Positions 46,201 through 57,418 of a DNA stretch of 64,000 bases are shown in pieces (positions within the stretch are counted from its first letter, which is position 1; the number at the start of each line of letters is the position of its first letter). The notes under the pieces are model-generated. The model was not told the DNA's origin and ran no database searches. It was given only the letters and a program-made list of their open reading frames with translations. Where the stretch lies: NCBI GenBank assembly GCA_025200525.1, contig CM045762.1, positions 82,117,893-82,181,892 of the forward strand, given 5' to 3'. The position numbers and the translations under genes are program-made. This DNA is from Camellia lanceoleosa (taxonomy: Eukaryota > Streptophyta > Magnoliopsida > Ericales > Theaceae).

Positions 46201-47080
46201 AATGACCTTAATGAAGGTTCAAGAGCAAGTAAAAACAAGAGTTTTTTCAGTTATAGGCAAAGCTCAAAACACAAAGCAAGAGTGGTAGAAACTAGTTGCA
46301 AGAATGGGGAAACTAAAGTAAAGAGTTTACCCTTGAAGATCCCTTGAAGAGCAGGTGGTCCAGCCACTCTCTAGTGGTCAAAGTCGGTCCAAAATCACCA
46401 CAAACAGCTCTCCAAGTCCCTCAATCTCGGAGCTAGGTGTAATAGTGTGTGTAATGGTGTAAAAGTAAGGTAAAACACACTATTTAGGTCTAAAATACAC
46501 ACACAAGGATGAGAGAGATGGAAAATATAGAGAGAGAGATATATGAACTCTGGTTTTTCATCTCTCAAATGGCCAACCCCTCAACCAAGAAGACAAGGCC
46601 TCCTCTTATAGAGGAGACAACTTTGTAAGCTTAGCCACTAAGCAAACAAGAGGCTCATCCCTCCATACACGTGTATGGAGGGGAAGCAAGTGTGATACAG
46701 CTGCTTAAAATATCTGAAAAAGCAACTGCACTGTAGTCGGCAGGGCAAAATTGTTATTTTGACAAAATTGACTGCCGACCGGCACAAAAGAGTGCCGACC
46801 GGCACAATATAGTACCGATGGCAACACCAACCAGCCGGTGGCCTCTAGCCACTGCCGGTGGTGTGTGGGGATGCCTCACAAGGCATTCCCTGCCCCTCCA
46901 AGGCAAAGAACAAGTGTTTTGTGCAAAACCAGACACAAATCGGTCAAGTTCGGAGGTCCTGAGGCAAGGCGCGTAGCCAAGAACTCCGGGAACTCCTAAC
47001 GAACACGAACATGGATGATCACCGGGTGTTCAAACGGTGACGTCCAAGTCTTGAGGATGGTCAAAAATGGGATGTCTACA
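43222..47080. mobile_element. Solo LTR of the ~3.8 kb family (best copy), 3859 bp
   Basis: Starts TGTAGAC and ends GTCTACA, with a perfect 5 bp duplication ATTAT (43217-43221, 47081-47085). Collinear with 2611-6431. No coding interior was found: open frames are short and without domains. GC palindromic motifs GTGCCGGTCGGCAC (44684-44697) and GTGCCGACCGGCAC (46792-46805) are exact reverse complements. On the minus strand TGGCGACTCTG near 43412 resembles the start of an Arg-tRNA PBS used by Ogre-type elements, so the sense strand may be minus and the unit may include a remnant of interior. The solo LTR reading is favoured by the terminal symmetry and TSD. Confidence 0.8.
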
Positions 47081-47085
47081 ATTAT

Positions 47086-47548
47086 TAAATAAGAAATGAA
47101 ATTAAAAATTATTAATTAGTTAAGGTAATTTTATGATAATAAATTAAGGCAATTAGATTAATTTATAATTCATATATGTATATGCTTAATTTAAAATATT
47201 GTTAAATAAGGTAATTTTATGGTAATAAATTAGGGTGTTTAGTTTAATTTATGATTTAATTTGTTATATACTTAAAATGTTATTAAATAAAAAAATTGGG
47301 TTAAAAATTAAAAAATAGATTAAAGTAATTTTATGATTTGATTTTATGGTAATAAATGTGTTTAGATTAACTTATGGTTTAATTATATATATTTGTATAT
47401 ATAATTTAAAATGTTATTAAATAAGAAACTAAGTTAAAAATTAATTAAGGTAATTTTATGATTTAATTTTATAATAATAGATTAGGGTGTTTAAGTTAAT
47501 ATATGATTTAATTTGTTAAATATGTGATTAATACAGAAAGTTATAATT

Positions 47549-47583
<35 letters not shown>

Positions 47584-47722
47584 TTTATGTAAGGGTAAAT
47601 TAGTCTTTTTAAAGTTTACCATTAACAGTGTTATGATTGCAAATCAGTCCAAAATCACGGGAGATGTGTCTGCATTTATTCAAATCTCAGGAACTCATTT
47701 GCAACAGTCCAAAATTACATAA
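47086..47722. mobile_element. Right arm of the large foldback element
   Basis: Inverted counterpart of 31008-31765. Contains about four AT-rich units with AATTTTATGATTTAATTT-type blocks spaced by roughly 100-120 bases, a (GA)n tract at 47551-47580, and the AATCAGTCCAAAATCAC block that matches the left arm inverted. Confidence 0.65.
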
Positions 47723-50700
47723 AATATTTTTTATAATTCTTTCATTCCAAGCTAAAATATCTCTATTATGACTCATAATTACAAAAATAAAGATAAGATC
47801 ACATCAATTTGCTTGAAATTTATATTTTAAAAAAATGTTAATTACATTATTGATTCCCAAAAGTATAAGTCTTGTGCTATTTTTTCCACAATTTAAACAT
47901 TGAAAACTAAATTGAAATATTTTTTTTTATATACTGGGATCAAATTAATACAATTTAAATCTTGGGAATCAAAATGACATGAAGCGCATTGTTGGAGACT
48001 AAAAATGTTTTTGTTTCTGTTTTTTTGTTTTTTTTGTTTTTTTGTTTTTTTGATAACTCAGTACCTAGCCTACTAGACTGATTAATCACACCGTCCACTA
48101 GTAGGGACAAATCCTGAAATCTTGGAAGTTTTCAACCTGAAACTTTGGAAGGGAGCACGCTTTGAAGTCCCACCATCTACTTGCGGGAGTATAAATTGAA
48201 GTTGGGGCAAAGTCACGTATGGGCTGGCCCAAAGAAATATTAATTGCTTTCACCTAAAATGTTTAGGACCATACTTTGTAGCACACCTCCAAACACCGGC
48301 CAAGACTGTAATTAACACTAAGGTTTTTTGGGAATTACTTTCTTATTACTTCACATGGGAAAAAAGGAAGCTACCTTCTCTTGGAGGAAATTTTTAAGTA
48401 AATGAATTGTACGTTAGTCTCTTAGGAGTTGTTGAATTTGAAAGGAAAATTGAATCTGAAATTAAAGTGAAAATTGAATCTGGAAGTTCTTTTCTGGTTA
48501 GTTTCTACAGAACAGTGTCTCATTTGGACTTGGGTTGGGTCAAAGTAAACCCTTTCAATTCAAATACTACATGTTGAAAACTCTTTGTGTATGCAATTTT
48601 CTTGCTTCTACATTTGTATATCTCATACTCAACCAATTTTCAACAAACAAACCGTGTTCTCATCAATTAATTAGCATAATTTCTATGCTTGAATTTAGAT
48701 TGTTTGAAAAATGAATAAATAAATAAAAATACTAGCCCTTGTTCTCCTTTTTTTTTTTTTTTTTTTTTTTGGCTAACCAAACAAAAGAAGTTGTTAGCGA
48801 CTGTTTATTCTTTTATTTTCTTATTTTCTATCATATTTTAGGTCAACCAAACAAAAGCATGAAATTTATCTTCTTATCACTTAGTTTTCTTTCTTCTTCA
48901 TTTTTTTTTTCTTTCTTCTTCTTTTATCTTTTTCTTCAATAAATCATAGGTTCATACACAACATACACGCATTAAAATGATTAGTGGAGAGAGAGAGAGA
49001 GAGGTCAACTTCAAGGACGAAGTGGGGCGTGCACAAATTACTTTGTACTCCCAATCACTCGTAATGTGTCGTGAGTCAAAATTTATGAAAATTCAATTGG
49101 AGCTAACATTTGAAGACTACTACTAAAACGAAAATTTTGCTTGAAATCAATTGAGGTCTTTTGTTAATTGGTCATCTCCGGTTCTATTTCTGCATTGATG
49201 TTACTGTGTCATGGGCAGTCGTTGGTGGGGCTCTTATGTTGTTGCTTTGTTATACTCTCTGGTGCATTGTCTTCAGCTTCAATTTGAACAGGGGTATCGC
49301 AGTTTCTATGATTTTTTGTGTTAATCTGTTCATTCTTTTGTTGTTTTCTAGTTGACCTCTTGCCATTTTTTTTTTCTTTTTTTTCTTTTTTTGAGAACCA
49401 GAAAAAAGGAGGCAATGTATTAAAAGAAAAAACAGATTATAAGAACAACAAACTATAAAATATTTCAAAAAGCAGTCGCGATTTGAGAAAACTCGATCTA
49501 CTCATAGATGTGGTCTAGACTCTAATATAAGGATGGAAGGTCCGCCTCAAGCAGAAAACCATTGCCGTCGCCAATGCCGCCATCACCGAGGACGTTGTCC
49601 GCCACCGTCATTGCTCGAACTCCATTTGTTGCACTAAAAGGTTGAGACTCAGGAAACCCACAACAAAGAAACCATTGGGGATAAACCAAAAATCTATGTA
49701 ACAATCGAAGGAAATATCACAAAATCCCTATTCCTAATAACATAAAAAAGTCCACATCTACATTTTAGAAGTTTGAAGGAGGTTGTGAGACCATTATCGG
49801 AAATCATCTAGAGAGAGATCTCGCCTCTCTATCTCTCTCTGTAGATGCAAGTAATATTCTTGCCAACTTTTTATAGTTCTCTGGAAGTGCTTGCATATGA
49901 TTATGCATTTATTTCTTGTGCTAACTTAGTTGGGATGAGTCATGTTTGTTATGATGCAGTCCATACTTCTTTATCGATTATTGATGTAATTCTCTGTATT
50001 CTCATTAATAAAGAGCTTTCTTTATGATATGATAAAAAAATGAGAGTAAGCTTATAATACTGGCAATTAGTGCAAATTACATTTGGTTTCTGGCTAATTG
50101 AAATATCAATTTTATTTTCCCTTCATAATTTTGAATAATTTTATTATATTTTCCTAAAAATTTGAGCATAAAATTCAAAATTATTGTTAACATCATATAA
50201 ACTCTTGCTTCTAGAATCAGAAAACTACCGAAAGATAAATTTCATTGTAGACATTCGACAGTAAAAATTTAAATAAAAATTAAAGGAATCTCTAATTACA
50301 AACTCTTGGATGAGCAACATGCATTTTTTTTTTTGTTTTTGGGAACTAGAAATCAATTTTTATGTCATCAATTAATGTTTACAGACGTTTTATAATCGTA
50401 GGCATTATAAAACTAGGAAGAGGCTGTGGTTGGAAGGTCTCTGTCATTTTATTTTTAATTGACTTCCAAGTATTCCCATAACCACCATTATTGATGGGAT
50501 TATAGTAATAGTACACATAATACATGTGATTCATGCACAACATATTTAAGAATAGTGCTTTTAAATAAACAAAAATGTCTTCTTTAGGTTGATCAGAGAA
50601 AAAAAAATAGTATTTTCTTTTCTTTACTTTTTCTTTTCTTTTGTCTTTTTGTTTTTTTCCGGGTATCCACGATGAAAGCCATGTGACACCATTGACATTT

Positions 50701-51524
50701 GACATCAGTACCGCAAATAAATGAATGAATGAATATTTAAGAAATATGAACAGAGTAAAAACAATAATTAGGTACTAAGCTGGTGGTTTTAATTTTATTT
50801 TATTTTGACAAGCAAAGTAGTATTGATGCCAATCAAAGGTACAACGAGTGGAATGAGATTATATCAATACAAAAATAAAGATAAATTACAAATATAGAGA
50901 ATTTCTTAAAATACAAATCACTCCTTTGAAAATTATAAATATTCTATTGTTGAAATTTTTTATATAACAGAATCAATTAAAAAAAAAAATTCATAACTAC
51001 CTTCTTATATAATAATAAAATTACTTGATTTGTTAATTGAAATATATTTTTGACATCATTAAAAATTAGTAATTGACTTGATGATTTATTAATTGGGAGA
51101 TTTGGTCAAAAGTTCCTCATAATAAAACTTTAGTGCATTAAGGACAAATACAAAAAATAAATAAAATAAAATAAAATTTGAAAAGTCCAACACATACCAC
51201 TATTACCAAAATACTAAATTTTAAAATAATATAACTTTTGATTCGATGACAGTTTTTAATAAAATTAGTATTTTTAGAATCATTTTATCAAAATCTATCA
51301 AATAAGATTAATGTTGATTATGAAATTCTTAATATATATATATATATATTATTATCATCAAAATTCATATAAACAGTAACATATTACTTTGTATCACGAT
51401 AACATGTTACTTTGGTAATATTCTCCAAGAAAAATTTTAAAAAAAAAAAAATTTACTTTGAGGAAAATTGGTCTAAGATCTCTGTCCAACTTTAGATATT
51501 AGAAGAGATCCACAATAATATTTT
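47723..51524. other. Non-coding AT-rich interval with LINE fragments
   Basis: A loose foldback at about 47850-48000, (T)n runs near 48010-48055 and 48750-48772, a (GA)n tract at 48988-49003, LINE tails on the minus strand (about 49375-49500, poly-T then GAACCAGAAAAAAGGAGG; about 50800-50890) and on the plus strand (about 49850-50040, ending AATAAAGAGC...ATAAAAAAA). The AT-rich open frames show no domain. No gene or RNA gene was found. Confidence 0.45.
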
Positions 51525-51641
51525 TTAATACTTAAGGACCCTCAACCTTATTTTATGTTGTAAAATACCTAATCTACCCTCCTTTATAAGATACATTGTT
51601 TTGGATTTTGACAAATTGAAGATTTTATTATTATTTTGTAG

Positions 51642-51735
51642 GAGATTTTGTGGGGATTTCGTAGGTGTTGTAGTGGACTTGACAGTGGAGATTTTATAGG
51701 AGATTTCGTAGGTGTTACAGTGGAGTTGACGATGG
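51642..51735. repeat. Two-copy tandem repeat inside the MULE
   Basis: GGAGATTTTGT... and GGAGATTTTAT..., each followed by a TTTCGTAGGTGTT block, about 46 bases apart. Between 51906 and 52130, three further imperfect units of about 75 bases share TTTTGATTTTTAGAGTT. Confidence 0.75.
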
Positions 51736-52642
51736 AGATTGTTGTGATTGTGTAGATGTTGTAGTGGTGTTGATTGTTTTTTATTTGATTTCTAGTAGAA
51801 TTGAATCCGGTATGTTTCGATGGAGATTGCCTATGGATTTCGATTTTTGATTTCATATTAGTATTTCAAGTGTATTTTGAATTAGGTTTTTGTTTTTAAT
51901 TTTAATCAATTTGAGAAAGAAGCCAGCTTAGTGGAGTTGCTTTTGATTTTTTGAGTTTATTTTTCATTCCCTATTATTGATCAATTTAGAGAGAGGCCAG
52001 CTCAATGGAGTTGATTTTGATTTTTAGAGTTCATTTTTCTTTCTCTATTTTTGATTAATTTCAGAGAGAGTCCAACTCTGTGGAGTTGATTTTGATTTTT
52101 AGAGTTCATTTTTCTTTCTCTGTTTTTCACCAACATCCTTATCAATGATAAGTATTGTTCTCTATGTTTTCACCAACATGCTTATCATTTTTCATTCTCT
52201 AAGTTTTGTTTTCTATTTTTTCTGGACTTTTCTTTGTAATCACAGAGAAAATTGTAAGTTTGTGATCTTGAAACTGAATAGGAGTTTGTAAATTTCTTTG
52301 TACTTTTATTTGTAGTGCAAAGAAAATTATAAGTTTGTTATTATAATCCAGAGAAAATCAAAATTTTATTTGGACATGTTATTATAAGTTTGTTATTTTT
52401 TATTTTTAATATCCCATGGATTAGATATATGGATTGGGTAATTAATTGAATGTTTTGTGAATAAATCTGATTTTCTCTGTGATTTTTACTGTGTTTTTTG
52501 GGAATAATTAGCATTTTGTGTTTTGATGTGAATGTGTTTTTTGTTTTTGCGTAAGTTTGTATGTTTATATTATTTTTTATGTTGTGTTTTTTATGTATTT
52601 TTATATTGAACAAGTTATTTTTTGTGTTTTTTTACAGTTTAG

Positions 52643-53199
52643 ATGGATACTATTGTTGCTGTTGTGCAAATATAGGAATGATACTATTGTCATTAATGTT
52701 TCATACGAATTGAACTTTGATGAATTAGTTGGCATTTTGTGTAAAACATGAGATAATTTGAAACCTGAAATGATCTTTATATCATATTGTACTGTGGGTC
52801 ATCCAAATTGTATAGCTCGAAATAATATTGATTTTCTGAATATGTTGAGGATTGTTTGTGTACGTAGTGTTGATATAATTGATGTTTTCAATTGTTAGGT
52901 GTAGTACTTCTGATCAAGAGAATGAAGTGGAGTCTAATTGTGTAGATTTTGCACATGGTGAATGTGATAAACTTGTAGATATTGAAAGGAATTCACTCTC
53001 TGAGTTTTGTTTTCACCAAGAAAAAGTGTTATTGTCAACTAGTTGGCAAAATAATTTTAGAAGAGTTGGACAAAAGTTTGAGAGTGGCGTGGTTGAATTT
53101 CGTACTATTTTGTGCAAGTATGCTATTGAGGTTGTTTTAAAGGTTACATTTGAGGATGTTACTAAAATTTATGTTGCATTTTTTTTTTATGTTGGTTAA
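52643..53199 (+). pseudogene. MuDR-type transposase N-terminal remnant
   Basis: ATG at 52643 after a TTTTTTACAG acceptor-like site (MDTIVAVVQ), then a frameshift into VSYELNFDELVGIL, several stops, and a 106-codon frame at 52879-53199. That frame ends in WQNNFRRVGQKFESGVVEFRTILCKYAIEV. The F-R-x-x-L-x-K-Y-A-I block preceded by W...GQ.F is characteristic of the MuDR DNA-binding N-terminal domain. The zinc-knuckle and DDE core regions expected downstream are missing. An earlier intron probably separated the two parts (acceptor near 52898). Confidence 0.65.
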
Positions 53200-56100
53200 C
53201 AGAGAGAAATTTGTATGCATATGGATCGTATTATAAGATAACGTATCTGTTATGCATTATGTTTTGTAATTTTCTTTGAACTTTTTCTGAATTTTCACTG
53301 TAATTTCTGGATCAATGCAAAACATACTTTGGGTAGTGTGTTTATAATATCAGTCAAATTCATTCAGAGAAATTTCTCAATACCCGAAAAAAAATTGTTT
53401 TATGCATTGTGTTTTTTTGAATTGGATGGTGTGAATTACTTTGTGCATTATTTCATACCAACACAATGCACTACAAATTCCATGATCAAACAGGCCCCTC
53501 TTTACATCATACTCGATAAATTTCTCTATTACTAGAATTTTTTCTGTGAAATTTTGGTAACTTCAAACTAGAGAAATTTCTTTACAACTATAATTTTCTT
53601 TGTGCACATTGTATTGATAATCACCACTTAGATGCATTATGAACAAGACATAAAGAATCATCAGAGAAATATAAAATAAAATAAAAAACAAAAATATATA
53701 TATATATATTTAATCATTGATAGCAATGAAATTTTGAAGTTTACATTAGTCAAAAAATATATATACATATATATCAACCATCATCATTCCTTCAATATAT
53801 CAAAATATATATATTGAAGGGCTATTCCTTTTAATGCTATTATTGGCTCTCTTCCTTTGAAGTTTCACGAGTCTTTTTCCCTTTGAGTTTGAGACGTTTG
53901 GAGTTTGTGTCTTTTTCTTGATGTTGGTTGTCTCTTGGACTTGGGCTTTTCTATTTTTTATTTTATTTATTTATTTTTTTTTGTATGGTGTTTGTGATGT
54001 TTTGTTGCTACTGCATTTTGATCTCAGATAATAAATGGCAAACTCAGAGACTTTTTGTTTGTTTTTTGGTGTCTCTAGTGTTTTGTTACTGTAGCGTTTT
54101 GCTATTTCTAGATAATGAAAACATAAAGATGTCAACATTAAATTTTAGAGAAAATTACAGTTACAAGTATACAACTAGCCAGAGAAAATCAAAGAAATAA
54201 CATAAATTAATGTGGTCAAATAAAATTAAACATGCTAGAGAAAATTACACACACGAGCGTACAGATACCAGAGAAATTTCTAATAACTGAGAGAATTAAA
54301 CATACAAATACACAACTAGCCAAAGAAAATCAACAAAGCAATATAAATTAAATATGCCAGAGAAAATTATACAACAGAGAAATTTGAATAAATTGAACTT
54401 GAATCAAATTTGACGGAAAGAGAGGTTGGTGTATATTAAAAAATGTGATGGAGCTATAAAGGAGCAGAGAAATTTAAAAACAATAAATAAATTTTCAATA
54501 GAAAATCAATTCCACAGTAAATTTCACCAAATAAACAAGCACACAACAAGCTTCAAGAATAAACGCAAAACACAGAGAAATTTCATTTTTCAAATTCATC
54601 TAACTTTTATTGTGAAATTGAAACCCTAATTTATGGAAGGCTATTATAAAATGCAATTAACTGTATTTCTAGAGAGAAACTAGTTGATTTGTAAAAAAAA
54701 CTTACCAGAGTGAGCATAAACAAATATAGAGAAAATCAACATGATTAAAGAAATTTCACACATAGAAAAACATGCACCAGAGAGCACTAAGCAAGTGTAT
54801 GATGGCTAGAGAAAATGAACATGCCAAAGAAATTCTATGTAAAGTGGAGTGTAATATGGCCAGTGAAAATCAAATACACAAGAGGGTAGAAAGTGTATGT
54901 TGGGTAGAGAAATTTCACACACACACACACACACATATGAACAGACACAGACAAAATAAACATGACATATAGAAAATCAACATGGCTATATAAATTACAC
55001 ACATAGACACACATGCACAAGAGAAAATGTGTGATGGATAGAGACATTTCATATCTCAATGGAGGAGTGAACAATGAAATTCCACACACACATGCTCAAA
55101 CAAACACTTAAATAAATTTAAATGCATAAGAATGTACTAAGTAAGTGTGTGATAACCAGAGAAATTTCATATCTCAATATTGCTAGGAAAATCACACATA
55201 CATAAATTTCTCTAGCCATTACACACAAAAAATTTAATCAAGGCTTTTAGCTTAAGAAAATAGACTGATCAGGGGTTGATGCTTTTATAAATTTTTCTAT
55301 AAAGACATTAAAATTTGGCCTAGGCTTTTACACAGAGAAAATCAAATAAAATAAGATTTTGATGTTTTCAGAAATTTCTTTAAAATAGCAGAGAAATTTC
55401 ATTTTCATAAATTTCTTTAGCCATCACATAGAAATTTGACAAAGGGTTTTAGGCAAACAAAATCAACTGATTGAGAGGTGATACTTTCACAAATTTGTCT
55501 ATAAAAACAGAGAAATTTGACCTAGGACTTTAGCCAGGGAAAATCAACTAAAATAAGGTTTTGATGCTTTCACAAATTTTCACTAAAATGACAGAGAAAT
55601 TTCATTTTTACAAATTTCTCTGGCTATCACATAGAAATATGGCCCAGTTTTTGAGATAATCAATCGCAATTATCACATTGTAATGAATAACCATTATTAT
55701 GAAATCGAAACCCTAATTTCACCAAGGCTGAATATAAAATGCAATCAATTGTAAACCCAAAGAAAAACTAATTGAAGAATTGAAAAACTTACTAGAGTGA
55801 GGTGGTAAGGATAAAACCCTAACTCTTAAAAGGGATGAAAATGATGATGAACTGAAATCAAGGATGAAAATGCATTAGAGAAATTACGAAGCTAGATGAA
55901 GAATGACAAAGATTTTCGCTGTCGACTGTAGAAAATGAAAGAGATTTTCTCTGTTAATCGTGAAGATGATGAACTTGATTGCAAAGAAGATGAACTCGAT
56001 CATGCAAAAGATCAGTCGCTAGATAAAATAGAAACCATTTTTCTCTGTTGATTGTGGAGAGAGAAGATGAACGCATGTGTATTTTGGTCTAAAAACTAGA

Positions 56101-56200
56101 AACAATTTTTTTTTTTTGTTTTTGAGGGACCTGAGCTACTACAACTTTTTTTTGGTATCCTTTATCCTCTAAAATCATAATATTAGGGACCTTAAGAAAA

Positions 56201-57418
56201 ACTCCTTTTTATTTTGTCTTTCCTCAATTATGCACCTCCTTTTTAGGAAGTTTATGAAGCAAAAAAAATTGGGATGTCATTTCACCAAATAAGGGTCCAA
56301 TTGAGTGATTTTGGCTAAATTTCACTTATTAGTAAATGGATTATTTGTTATGTGATTAGAAATTTGAAGATGAATGATGTAATTTTCAAAATCATAGAAG
56401 ACAATCTGTATTTTAAACAAATCTCAAGGATATATTTGTAATTTATCCTAAAAATAAAAGAACCTACTGATGTCATAAATTTCTTAAAAAAAACTTAAAA
56501 TGTTTATTTCTTTTAAGACATTGGGCCATAAATTTAATTTTAAAATTTTAATTTTTTAGGATTATAAGGACAACAACAATTTGGAACACAATATTACATT
56601 TACCTACCCTATGACTTATAAGAGTTTGAGGAACTAAATTATTTTTGTCGATAAAAGTAAAATTTTGTTGTAAAAAATATTTAAAGATAAATTTTTTTTG
56701 AAAAAAAAAAACCAGAACTTTTAGCCATAAAATTTTAAAAAGATCGCTAAAAATAAACTTTTAGAAACAAAATAATTTGATCTAAAAAGATTTACTTTTT
56801 GAAACCCAAGAAAAAAAATGACAACTAAAATATTTCATCTCTAAAAAGTAATTTTATGTCTAAATTTTTATATCTGAAACCTTAATTTGTTGTAGTGTCT
56901 ATTTGTCCACATCACTTATATCACTTATCTGTCCACATTACTTGTATCACCTATTTATCCAATGTCACATATTTGTGCATCTATCTGTTTATATACCACT
57001 TATTTGTCCACTTAATCTACTTATTTGTCCATATCCATCACTATCACCATCACCAACACCAACCATTGTCGGTTGCCACCACCAGTTGCTAGCAAATTTT
57101 TCGACGCTAGCAACGGGCAGCAGTGGGTAAAAGAAAAAAAATTATGCTTCAAAATAATAATTTGTTCCCTCACTAAATTGTTTCATCAATTATGTTCCTA
57201 TAATCAAAACAAAATAATTATTTGATCCAATGCCATATAATCAAAACAAAATAACTATTTGATCCAATGCCATATGCAACTCTATAAATGGACTTTTCAA
57301 TGATTTTTTTGCTTTGTTTAGTTTAGTTTAGTTTTTTTAATTTTAAAAACTCCCTTAAATAGTTGCATGTTTTTAATTTCTAATCTCACTTGAAGGAAAC
57401 TTCAAACACCTACCTTAT
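56201..57418. other. Non-coding AT-rich interval
   Basis: No gene was seen. Around 56905-57050 a TATTTGTCCA / ATCTGTCCAC-type word recurs several times, probably a degenerate microsatellite. TACCTTAT at 57411-57418 is the left target-site copy of the hAT-like element. Confidence 0.45.

Larger units (their letters stand above)
51525..56200. mobile_element. Mutator-like element (MULE), internally deleted
   Basis: The left end CTTAAGGACCCTCAACCTTA (51531-) and the reverse complement of the right end (CTTAAGGTCCCTAATATTAT, ending 56195) are similar, both running on to a TACC block, consistent with diverged terminal inverted repeats. A MuDR N-terminal coding remnant lies at 52643-53199; the transposase core is absent. 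The rest is filled with a short motif (AGAGAAATTTC / AGAGAAAATCA) on both strands. No 9 bp target duplication could be fixed, so the ends are approximate. Confidence 0.6.

Noticed and set aside
48739..48942. A Phe-rich membrane peptide gene
   Set aside because: Produced by poly-T and TTC runs; no initiation context or domain.
53928..54200. A membrane-protein ORF in the MULE
   Set aside because: T-rich low-complexity sequence followed by the dispersed motif; no similarity to a transposase domain.
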